Positions 25,001-35,662 of a stretch of 64,000 nt of DNA are shown here, one piece after another. The position numbers and the translations under genes are program-made. The stretch is from the NCBI GenBank assembly GCA_904063045.1, contig CAJFCJ010000006.1:5038408-5102407 (forward strand), given 5' to 3'. Below the pieces are notes generated by a model. The model made no database searches, had not been told where the DNA came from, and saw nothing but the letters and a program-made list of their open reading frames with translations. Source of the stretch: Dimorphilus gyrociliatus. Its lineage: Eukaryota; Annelida; Polychaeta; Dinophilidae. Positions within the stretch are counted from its first letter, which is position 1; the number at the start of each line of letters is the position of its first letter.

Positions 25001-27142
25001 AAAGCTGTTAGAGGGTATTGTCATATCGAAAGAAAAGAGTGAAGATAATGAATCATCAAATTTAATTACTGAAGAAGCTCTATTACGAAATAATAATAAT
25101 TTTATCAAATCAATGAATGAGGGTGACGAAAACATCAATAGAATTTTTATGACGAAATCACTATTAAATAATCGAGGCGATGACGTTCATGGTGCTATTT
25201 TAGCAATTGATGGTTATATTTTATACAATTATATAGGCAAAAAAAAGACATTTATAAACATTTCAATTTAGGCCTTTTATCAACTTGCTCCTTGACTATA
25301 AATACAAATCCAATGTGGGCGGTAGAATTGGGAAGAATTATTACAATTGAAAGAGTGTTAATTGTTAATAATGATAACAGTTTAAAAAATATAAATGTTA
25401 ATCTCACTCAGAGAATACCTATCCGTAATATTCAATTTTCTAAAAGATGTTTTGTGAAGAATGTTACATCTAAACAACAGGTATAGCTAACGTTACTTAA
25501 TAGAGTCTATTTATTTGTGCTATACGTATCCGATATAAAAAAATATGTATGCAAACATATATACAGTATAGATACATATACATATATATAATGCATGTGT
25601 ATATATTGTACATTGACATTTCCATGGATAAATTTATAATGAATAAATCAATTTTTGTAGATCTCGTTTGTTAATGAAACTTGCCAAAGAGAGAATGGCG
25701 AATATCCTTCGGGTAAATTTCTCGTTATCACCTCGAACAATCAAGTGCTTAAGATATGTGAAGTTACCGTCTATGAATATAATAAGCCTTCTTCCGGTTC
25801 AAAATATAACTTTGACAGAGTAGTTATTAAATTATTAATTACTATTTTATTATTTAGATTTAAATAAAACTAATAATCAGCTAAATGAATGGAAAAATAA
25901 ATGGGAGTATGAAAATTTAGCAACCAATACAGTTACATATCAATCGTCAACTCATGGAGGTTTAAAAGCTTTAAATCTGTATAGTTTGTAAATATATATA
26001 TCAATTATTATGTCATTGAGTTTGCCTCTTTCTTTTTATCATTATTTAGTTATGGTCCTAAAAATGCTATAGATGGTTTGGAGAGAACTTGCGCAAAAAC
26101 AAGCGAATTGGCAACAGTTTATAAAATATGGTGGGCAGCGGATATGAGAAGAGTACAGGAAATAGATCGTGTTGTCATTGTAGGAGAAGGTATTAAATAA
26201 CAGCTCCCAAATGCGTTTATTCCAATTCTTTTATTGAATTACACAAATAAAATAAACAATTTTCTAAAAGATGTAGGCAGCTTTAAAGAATTAACTGTAG
26301 GCGTCTCTAAAAGATTACCGAAAGATAATCAATGGAAGAAGATAAGAATGGACCGCTGTTTTCATTTTCGAAATGTTAGCGGTAGTAAATTTATAATCAA
26401 CAATTGCGAAAGACCAATTTCTGGAAGATATTTTATTATAACATCTGAAAAAACACCCTTAAAGATATGCGAATTAGCTGTTTACAGCAGATTGACAAAC
26501 TTTACTGGTTTGAATCTTTTTAAATGATGTTATTTTTTAGCAAACATCAAAAGTAATAAATTACAATACATATATTCTTATAGCAATTAGCAAGATAAAG
26601 CGAATAAATACGAATAAACAAGATTACAGAATAAAGAAAATAAATCTTCGTGATGCCTACACAGAGCAAACTAGATCCAATAGTTATAACTCTTGGCGAT
26701 ACTCTGCAAATATGGCCATTGATTTGAAATTTTATACTTGTTCTATAACCGATTTAGACACGAATGACAAAACTAAACCTTGGTGGTCTGTACAATTATT
26801 AAACAGAACAAAGATTGTTAGAATAGATGTATTTGGCAATAAAAGAATCGGTAAAGGGTTTAACAGTTTAAAATCAGGTGTAGACAATCAGAAACCGGGT
26901 ATAAATTACCCTAATAAATCATCTATAACAATCTGTTGGAGTGTTCATGCTAAAGGGTAAACAAGGAATACATTTATTTAATTTCTACAACTGTAAGAAG
27001 CTTAAATCTTCATTTATTCCCTAGATTTAGAGCAATAAAGAAGAACTGTTATCAAGAAATAACTGGTAATTGGTTAATAATTGTCGAAATGAAAGCAAAT
27101 ATATTAATTCTTTGCGAAATAAAAGCCTACACTAGGATATAA
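22057..27142 (+). CDS. Secreted protein with six fucolectin / F5-8C-like modules
   Basis: A start at 22057 gives a signal peptide (MRKLMFVNYYNYLVLISSLY). Exons join in frame into six diverged FTP (fucolectin/tachylectin-4/pentraxin) type modules. Each shows A-x-DG...TC near the start, W-[WA]-[SA]-[VI] in the middle and a closing C-E-[IV]-x-x-Y strand. Examples: YIEPWWSIDLLI with LSICEVEIYK (module 2); KALDGNLMTCLKT with YYPWWSVDTE and LKICEILAY (3); AILAIDGLLSTCSL with NPMWAVELG and LKICEVTVY (4); NLATNTVTYQSSTHGG with LKICELAVY (5); TKPWWSVQLLNRT with LILCEIKAY (6). Module 1 ends FRLCEISI. A Thr-rich linker (KPTTIVKTTNTTATLT) and a basic stretch separate modules 1 and 2. There is no membrane segment or GPI tail; the protein ends right after module 6. 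Probably a secreted glycan-binding or matrix protein. Whether all exons form one transcript is inferred from continuous splice phases. Confidence 0.75.
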
Positions 27143-27692
27143 AACTTTTAATATTGTAACATATGTTTACCATTCCTTTTATTGTGGTTTTACCTTATTT
27201 GCCGCTTATTAAGTTATTTAAATAATACAATTTCCTATTTATCCATATACTGTTTTGATATATAGTTAATTGAAGACACCTTTCTAAGTTCTCTTTCTCT
27301 TTTTCTTTTATTTTATAGTTCCGGTTGGAATTTGACCTATATTAATACCAAATGAGCATCCTTTATGCTCTACACTACGTACTATACCGTAGAGTCTATA
27401 GTTTATCTAAATAATATAATCTACCAGCTACCACCGAAGCGTATAAGGGCACGTTCGGCAGATGTAACGATGTAGGGGGGGGAGTCTAGCTTATTTTTCT
27501 TCCACTTTTCGTTCTTTGTTCGGAGTAATAGAAAAACAACGCAATCAAATGAATATTCATAAAGCTTTGAAATTAACAAGTAGTTTTTGTTTTCAAAAAC
27601 CATTACGTAATAATCCAAGCAATTCATATTTTAAATAAATTGAATAAAGATAAGAAAAAAATTCCAGTTTAGTTGCAACTTAATAGATAAAA
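27143..27692. other. Intergenic interval
   Basis: About 550 bp upstream of CRP-A with nothing recognisable; includes a run of nine G at 27475–27483. Confidence 0.5.
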
Positions 27693-28846
27693 ATGAAATA
27701 TTCAAATATTTCAAATACTATCTTATTACTATTTATAATGTTTATTCAATCTTTTACAAACGAAATTACGGGATCAATCTGCTATGAAGATAGCCATTGC
27801 GGATCAAATTTTCTTTGTGATAGAAATGGCACGAAGAGCGACGAAATGTGCGATTTGGGAATATGTCTATGCCCTTTAGGTTATTATGAGAATGACTTTC
27901 AATGTCAGCCATGTGAGCAGTTCTAGAACGTTATTATTCCCATCTCCTAAAGATTACATTTCAAAATTTTTAGATAAAACTCTTAATCAATTTTGCGGAG
28001 AGGGGAGAAGATGCAATCCAAAACATAACCTTCATTGTCGAAACTTTACCTGCCTATGCAAAGATGATAGATATAAGGAGGATGGTAAAAGGTGCATCCT
28101 TAAGAATCCAATTCAGTTAGGGGGAAATTGTACATCAACATATGCTACGTGCAGTAATGGAGGTGCAGAATGCGAATCGGATATATGTAAATGTAAAAGA
28201 CATTACGTTCAACCCAAAAATGAGACCATTTGTCGCCATGGTTAATTATTCAATTTTTTAATTTTTGGTTCTTCAAATTGATAAATGATCTTATAAAGAA
28301 TAATAATTTAAAGCTAGAATAGACGAATATTGTAGAAGAACGATGCAATGCGAAGGTCCTCTAATATGTAATGAAAATAATACATGTTCGTGCAAGCCAG
28401 GAGAAACTTATTCAACAGAGATATTCCCTTTAGGCGTTACTAAATCCTTTTGTAAGAAGAGTAAGTTCTCCCAAAAAATAGCTCCCATAGTACAATTATG
28501 TAAGATTTCAATCACTCTGCTTTCATTTATACTGTATATATGTAATGAATGCGGAAATTTTATATAGATATCTACATTTCTTACAGAGACCATTTACGAA
28601 ACTATAGCAAAAGGAGAAAACTCTTTCTGTGGTTCTGTAGATTATAGAAGAACAGATGGAATACTTATCGTAAAAATATCCTGTCCAAAGAATTTTATAT
28701 GTACAGGTTGTCTTAACTTGAAAGGTAAAAGGGAATTTATCTGCAAAAGAAGAACAAAAAGCATTGTATCGAATAGAGTTGGGGGCATATTTATTGATTA
28801 TAAATTATTTATAGTCATCTTAATTTACAATCAATATATAAAATGA
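27693..28846 (+). CDS. CRP-A: cysteine-rich modular surface protein
   Basis: First member of a twelve-copy family. Exons: 27693–27912, 27974–28240, 28314–28460 and 28587–28846, all joined in phase 1. Exon 1 encodes a signal peptide and a 7-Cys module (SICYEDSHCGSNFLC, GICLCPLGYY). Exon 2 is a double 12-Cys module joined by the family linker KNPIQLGGNC. Exon 3 is a 6-Cys module (CNENNTCSCKPGE). Exon 4 is the terminal 5-Cys module, opening AKGENSFCG and including ISCPKNFICTGC. A hydrophobic tail (DYKLFIVILIYNQYIK) may be a membrane or GPI signal, less canonical than in other copies. It lies about 14 kb from the main cluster. Modules resemble EB/EGF-like repeats; function unknown. Confidence 0.8.
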
Positions 28847-29399
28847 ATATAAAAGATTTTGTAGTGTTGTTGATAGAGAATTGTTGTAGTATAGAATATA
28901 AAGAATAATAAGATAAACTACCTATGTTTTTTATTATAAACTCGATAAAAATCTCTTGTATAAAGGTTGTATGCGTTAAATGACCAAAAGGGAATCGTTT
29001 CCAAATAGTATTTTCAGGCTATTGTCAAAAATAGCTCTGTTTAGAAAAGGTAAATTTGTTTTCGATAGACGAATATAGATTAAACACTGATAATTTATGT
29101 ATAAGCATGAACGGTTGAAAGTCAAAATTCCCCATAATTCCTTCTTTATCGTTATACTATTGAAAAAGAGAGATAAGTATCTTCAAGAGAATAAAATTCT
29201 TTTTATTAAAGATATTTCAAATGAAAACAGTTACGATAATGACAAAACATGACCTAATAAATTTTTTTTCACCGGAAGTGATAAGTGTTTTCTTTTTAAT
29301 ATTAAATTATTTCTTTTTTTATGTATTGAATAGATATTTTTTCTTTGTTTTTAAAATGAATAAACATTAAAACATAACAAAGAAAGGAAATGTGACTAT

Positions 29400-29438
<39 letters not shown>

Positions 29439-29540
29439 TAAATTTTGTAATTTTATTTGTTTTCAAGCTAAAAACTTTGAAAATAAAAGAATGTTTTCAA
29501 AGGCTAAAGATTTGTGACAAAGAAATAAAGATAAAACTTC
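28847..29540. other. Intergenic gap between convergent genes
   Basis: 3' flanks of CRP-A (+) and PINCH (–). Contains an (AG)n tract at 29403–29438 and no gene. Confidence 0.6.
29403..29438. repeat. (AG)n microsatellite
   Basis: About fifteen AG units followed by a GGAGAGA tail, in the 3' flank of PINCH. Confidence 0.95.
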
Positions 29541-32231
29541 CTATTTTTCTTCAATTTTCATACTCTCGAAGGCGTTTCTTAATCGTTTCCTCAATTCATT
29601 AGGTAGATTATTAAAACATCCTTTACAGACTGGTTTCATATCAAATTCATAAAATTTACTCCTGTTGTATAAAGAAATTAAATCTTATTGACTTCTTTGT
29701 TAATTTAAATATGCAAACTTACTTAAGACCCATGGCTTTTTCGCATATTGAACAAGTAAAGTGTTCAACGCAGTAGTTTTTATTTAAAGCAGTAAAAACT
29801 GTAAAAAGTTGAAGAGAGAGATAATTAAAACATTTTTAAAATAGTTCTACTTCATACCTTCATTTGCGTTAATTACTTGATTACAATGAAAGCAAATGTT
29901 GCCAAATAATTGATGAAAATGTAATTCACAATAAGCTAGACCTTTTTTCTCAAAATACGGATGACCAAGAAAAGGTTTTTCGCATTTGGCGCATGCAAAA
30001 TGCTATAAAACATAAAAAAAACAAAAAAAGTTGATTTATGCCTAAAGAGAATGATATTGATAAAAAGAATAATATAAATAATTTCACCTCTATATGCCAA
30101 GTTTTACCTAATGCAAAAACGACTCTTTCTTCTATCGGTCGCCTTTAAATAACAAAGAGAGTGAATGGAAAAAGCATTCTTAGGTTATAAAAGGAAATAA
30201 TAAGGATTGAATAAATCTCCTACCGGCAAGCGCCACAAATAGAAACGCCCATTTTATCAAAGCAACGTAAACAAAATAATTCACCGTCCTTTTCACGAGC
30301 ATTAGAGCTTAATTCTTCACTATAAACAGTCTAGAATAATATTTGTTCAGTATATTTAATTATACTATGTACCTGCAATTAAAGCAACTAAAATGATAAC
30401 AATGGTAGGATTCCCCTTTATATTTAATATGTCCTTCGTCAATAACCGAACTAGTTTAATAAATAAAATATATTAATTATTCAATTAGAGTCAATTATCT
30501 ATTAGCTAACTTGCATCTACTGCAGATATATCTTCCTAACATTTCATCTTTTTCCTTAGCTTGGCATTTGGCGCACAAAGCCCTTAGATTATTAAAAATT
30601 AAATATTATTTCTTATCAAACTTATCTTAATAAGATATTAATTTTATATATTTTTGACTTACTTTCCATTAAACCACTTAAAAGAGTCGGTTAAATCTGC
30701 TGTACATTTTTCACACTTAAAGCAAGCTGGATGCCATGTTTTGCCGATTGCTCTAACCATACGTCCAGTTATAAAACTCTCTGTAATAAATCGTAACAAA
30801 GAAACATATATACTTTATATATATATATATATATGTTATTATTATTATAAACAACTATTACTTACTGCAACTATCGCATGTTGGTGCGAATAAAAAATTG
30901 AAATCATCTACACAATACTTTCTTCCTTCAAATTCATAGAATTCATTACTTTGCAATTGTTGGAAACAATGGGCACAGCTGTTTTTTTTGATATTTTGGT
31001 TGTTTTTTAAGAAGAGGAATAAAAAAAATATACAATTAGTAACAATGATTTTTGATTTCTCCGAAAGAGTAAGATACATATAGAAGGATAGAAAATGTAG
31101 GATTTATAAATAGATAGATAGATAGATAGATAGATTGAGAAAAATATAAGCCAGGTGCAAAATAAAATAAGGGATAAGGCTAAGAGATAAGGTAAAAATA
31201 CTGGAGTAGTTAAGTGTGTTTAATTATGTTAATTATTAATTGGAATAATTAATAAAAGAGAAATAAATGATTAAGGTACAAAAATTAAGGATAGGAATCG
31301 AACTCCGTAAGTGTTAATTGGAATATTTATAGTGTTTTAATAATTATATAACGGAGAACTCACACAAAACATCTAGTATGCCAAACTCGGCCATTGTAAT
31401 TAGCCAGTGCATCATCCTTTGTGGTTGGTTCTTGACAATGATTGCAATAGATGTCCGAATCGAGAAAAGAAGCTGGGGCATTCTGATGCGCGCTAAATAT
31501 TCATAGGCACATGCATATATATACAGTATATATCTTTATGTATATACACATATATATATATAAATTAATTTTAATAGACTTCAAGATAAATGATTACGTA
31601 ATTCTCATTAATTCAATAACATTATATATATATATATAAAAGAATAAAGCGGAGAAGAGAAGAAAATAAGGTTTTTTTCTGTTTTTAGTATAAAAATAAA
31701 AGAAAAGGAAAAAAAAACCACAGTAACTTTCTAAGATGATGAACTTACACAAAACATTCCTGGTGCCAAAGATATCCTTCCGCTTTTACAATCTCTTCCG
31801 CTTCGGTGAATGGATCTTTACATTTTACGCAGAATCTATCCATCAGATTTTCTCTGTTTTTCATATAAAAGCGTGTGATGAATTAAGCTTTTCTATAATT
31901 AGTATAATTCGTAGCATACGCTATTAATTAATGATAAGAATATAGAATGTTCTATATTAAAGCTAACTTAGGTAAATTGTGAATAAATAAGCTTAAAATG
32001 ATAAAAGATTAAGGAGAGTAGAGAATGAGAGTTTTCCAAGATAGAAACGGAAGCAGAGAGTATAATGTAATACATAGGAATTCAATGATGTATTGCTCAA
32101 TTATTAGTTTACCTCTTTCGCCGCCTATATAAATCACTAGTATTATCCTGGTCCAAATTTTGCAAGGCAAACCGATGGCGGGCGGGTTGCTGCAAACTAC
32201 GCAGACCGCGATTTGGGCCTCTATCCTGCAT
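29541..32231 (-). CDS. LIMS1: PINCH (LIMS family), five LIM domains
   Basis: Focal-adhesion adaptor with five LIM domains, partner of ILK and parvin in integrin signalling (C. elegans unc-97, fly steamer duck). Starting at 32231, exon 1 (to 32113) encodes an Arg-rich N-terminal extension ([15 protein letters not shown]...YRRRKR). Exon 31749–31853 has the first LIM1 finger, [16 protein letters not shown]...WHQECFV. A second phase-compatible finger exon lies at 31364–31492. Both splice to [20 protein letters not shown], nearly identical to vertebrate PINCH. Following exons give LIM2 ([17 protein letters not shown]), LIM3 ([16 protein letters not shown]), LIM4 ([31 protein letters not shown]) and LIM5 ([16 protein letters not shown]), then [20 protein letters not shown] and the stop at 29541–29543. 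The extension is longer than usual. Confidence 0.93.
31111..31134. repeat. (TAGA)n microsatellite
   Basis: Six tetranucleotide units inside a PINCH intron. Confidence 0.9.
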
Positions 32232-34078
32232 ATAGTATTTAGTACACGCCTTTTCGTATAAACTAGACAAAAATTTTCCACCACTGTATCCTGTGTCACG
32301 GTCGGTTTTTACACAATCGCTCTTTTTTATTATCTAAATTGCTTATTCTGTATGTATCGATAGCTGGCCTGCAGCATATCAATTAAATTGGCTAGAAAAA
32401 GCCATTTTTTGTACTTTGCTCCATTATATCACATGTCTTAAAAATCATTGTTCAGTTTGTTGGCTGACTTTAAACATAAAGGAGAAAATGATCAGCCTTT
32501 ATTTTTTAAACATTCTTCAATGGCCTATCTATTAAGCTTACGAATTTGATCATCTACTACATCGTAAGGCCAACTCGTAGTAAACTCTTGGGTTTTTTTA
32601 TCAATTGAACACTCGAATATCGTTGATCGATGAATGAATTAACAGAATATATATTTTACTTACCTAATTTGATAAATCCACCGTTTGTAAGGGATTTAAC
32701 AGCGTGATTCGGGTGGAAAATACTTTCTAATTAGGATTTACTCGGACGTCCATACAGTGAAAGCTGTGCAATGACTAGAAGCGCCATCTATTTTATTATA
32801 TAATCCCCACTGTTTGTATAACAAGATACAGTGAAAAAAGGGTTATACAATTTTACAAAATGTAAATAAAGTAAGTTTATAGAAGATTACAAAGATCTTT
32901 TTACTGCTTCATATAGAATAAATATTGTATAATAATTACATTTTTACTCTCGCTTGGGGCGCTTATAGCACATTTTTATTAAGGCTATCTTTGGCTCATT
33001 CAGCGAATTGCATCTTTATAAATATAAAAACCGCCAAAAATTCTTCTTTAAATAGTTTAATTAATAATTATTCATTATATACTTATAGTTTAAATAGACT
33101 AGAAACAAATCCATAAATAAATAATCTTTTTATTGATAGAAAAAGGCCATCTTTTAAAAACATAACATAACCGAGAAAGTAAATCAATCTCTTATTTTTT
33201 ATATTTTCTTAAGGTTTTTATCATACTTTTACGTTTTTTTATAAGAAATTGCCAATAAACTTTATCTTATTATAGGAGAAGGAATACCTTACATATTAAT
33301 TTATTATAAAAATGTCCTATTAATATCGTTAAGATAAACTATATGAGCAGTTAAATTTTGATACTGATTGTATCCTATTTTCGTTCGCTACAATAAATTC
33401 GTATATAGGCGTTTAAAAAGTTAACAATATGACTTTTTCAAGTACTTCTTTAGCCTAACATAGATAATTTACTGATTACTACTCTTAACCTGGATTATTA
33501 CTATCTTGTAAATTACTTTTTAAGCTATAACTACTGGATTAATCCTTATCTATATTTTCCTATGTATCATATTATCTTAAGAAATAAAACGAATATTCGT
33601 TAACGAATTACCTTTTTAATTAACATATATCACAATATTTTGAAATATTTATAAACTAAAAAGAATAACTAATTTTCTATTTAGGTCGGTATAGCCAAAG
33701 AAAAAGAAACAAGAATTTAGCAAGTCCCATAGGCGATTGTTTACTTTTAAACGCCCACATAAATCATGCTTACAGAGCTTTTAATTGGTCTTCTGTTTTG
33801 TATCAAATGTTAAAAAAATAGAATTTACCTAGATTGTTTTATAAATTAACCTTCCATTTATTTTATTTACATGTACTACTAGAATACTTTTATAAATTTC
33901 CTGGTAAGCCTAATCAATAATATCTATCTTAAGCACCACCCCTTTACCTCCCTTATTTTTTCTCTGTCATTAGAAAGATAGCAAAGCGCCTTTTCAAAGG
34001 CAATAAATAATAATGAATATTGTAATAGATAAATTAATTGGTATAATTCAATATATGGATGGGAAAATTCTGTTTGAT
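32232..34078. other. Large intergenic interval upstream of PINCH
   Basis: About 1.8 kb without a supported gene. Probably holds the PINCH promoter near 32240–32700. GCGCCATCTA near 32782 resembles an invertebrate CTCF-type motif. Confidence 0.5.
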
Positions 34079-35368
34079 TCAATAGTTCACAGTCTCTAAT
34101 AATTCATTCATGTTCGTTTCTTCTTCTTTTAGATATTCTTCGTCAAATTCTCTTTCACAAAAACCTCCACATGAACATTCGTAATTGCCTGTGTCAATAC
34201 TTAGATAACTGGCATATTCGTCACCATAATAGACAAGAAATTCTTGTCCTGGTAAAACATCTTTTATAGTTCTATAGTAAACTCTTCCATTACAGTATGA
34301 AAATTCAACATTTTGCTCTATACAATCTCTTGCACAATTAATATATCGTAACCAATTAGATTGAGCTATATTCTGACCATCTACATAGTATACAACATAT
34401 CCCTTTGATGTTATCTGTAAAATATAAATGAATAAATTATATATTATGATATAAATTTATAGCTATTTTATATCGATAGGAATTGTATATAAGTATATAG
34501 TAACCATCCATGCATAATCATAATCGTGATCTTCCTTATCTATATCAACGTAGTAGCCCTCGTATTCGGCAAGCCAAGTATTACGAGGCATAAAAGTTTT
34601 AGAGAATGCTCCATATCCAGCATTAGGTATTGTTGAATTTTTTATCTCAATTAATCTAGGATTGGCAGTAAGATGTGCTCTATTCGTTATATTCCATGGA
34701 ACCTATTATTATTAAATTATCATTTCATAGTTTTAAAATTAATTATAAATATCCTAATAGATTACAAATTGTGAATAAGCAAATAAATCCGAATCGACTA
34801 GATTAGGACAATCTAACTCTTCGTGAGAAGCGTCGAAACCTTGTAGGCGAATTTCTTTACGAAATTGAGGAACTTTTTTTTATAAAAAAAATAGAATAAA
34901 GTTAAAATAATAATTATTTATTATTAATAAGGAAAATTTCATAAATAGTCAAACTGCAATTGGTTAAAACTTACTTGGTTCTATTGGAGAGTGAAATGGA
35001 ACTGTAAAAAAATAACAAAAAAACAATATTTATTGTATGGAATTGTTTCATCAGATACTCTCTTTCTCTCTTTTTCTAATACCGATTATTGAATATCATT
35101 TGAGAGAAAACACGATAAAACTTTTGAAAGATAAGACGATACACTAATGAAAAATATATATACTGTGTATACAGATAGGACTTTAGAAAATTGTCCCTGG
35201 GCGTTTCCCTAAGCCAAAAAAATAGCCTAGAAGACCTAACAAAGTAGATAAGTCACACAAATTTCGTGGCGATCATCTATCTATGTATTTCTGATTTTTA
35301 ACTCTCAACTCACCTTTTTTCGGCTCTGCTAAGACTAGAAATATAGCTTGAACATAAATTAGTTTCAT
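34079..35368 (-). CDS. PRDM-type SET domain protein with a signal peptide
   Basis: Five exons join in consistent phase. Exon 1 starts at 35368 and encodes MKLIYVQAIFLVLAEPKK, a plausible secretory signal. Two short exons follow (VPFHSPIEP and RLQGFDASHEELDCPNL), then a SET domain. SET landmarks match the PRDM7/9 class: IPNAGYGAFSKT, WLAEYEGYYVD, YAWMITSKGYVVYYVDG (across the last intron), SNWLRYINCARD, GRVYYRTIKDVLPGQEFLVY and YYGDEYASYL. A short Cys-containing tail (YECSCGGFCEREFDEEYL) ends at 34079–34081. There are no zinc fingers, KRAB domain or nuclear signal. SET proteins normally methylate histones in the nucleus, so a secretory start is unexpected. The first two small exons are the weakest part of the model; a different 5' exon could remove the signal peptide. 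Confidence 0.8.
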
Positions 35369-35662
35369 CTTGAGGTTACATTGAGTTCAAACTCAATAAT
35401 CCTCTGCGATAAAAACCTATTATTCTACTGGTGAATGTGGAGGCCTACATCGATTTTTTTTGCATACATTATAAAAACTGTCATATCAATATTTCTACCC
35501 TCAGAGTTCTTGAATACTACGACTTAAACAAATTCTATATTCTCAATTCTCAGCCTATTTTACAATACGTCCCACGCATTTTAATCGAAATATTAATCAA
35601 TTCATGGGGTTCTTTATTCTATTAAAAAAAAAAGAAGCAGTATCAATTATATTATTTCATTC

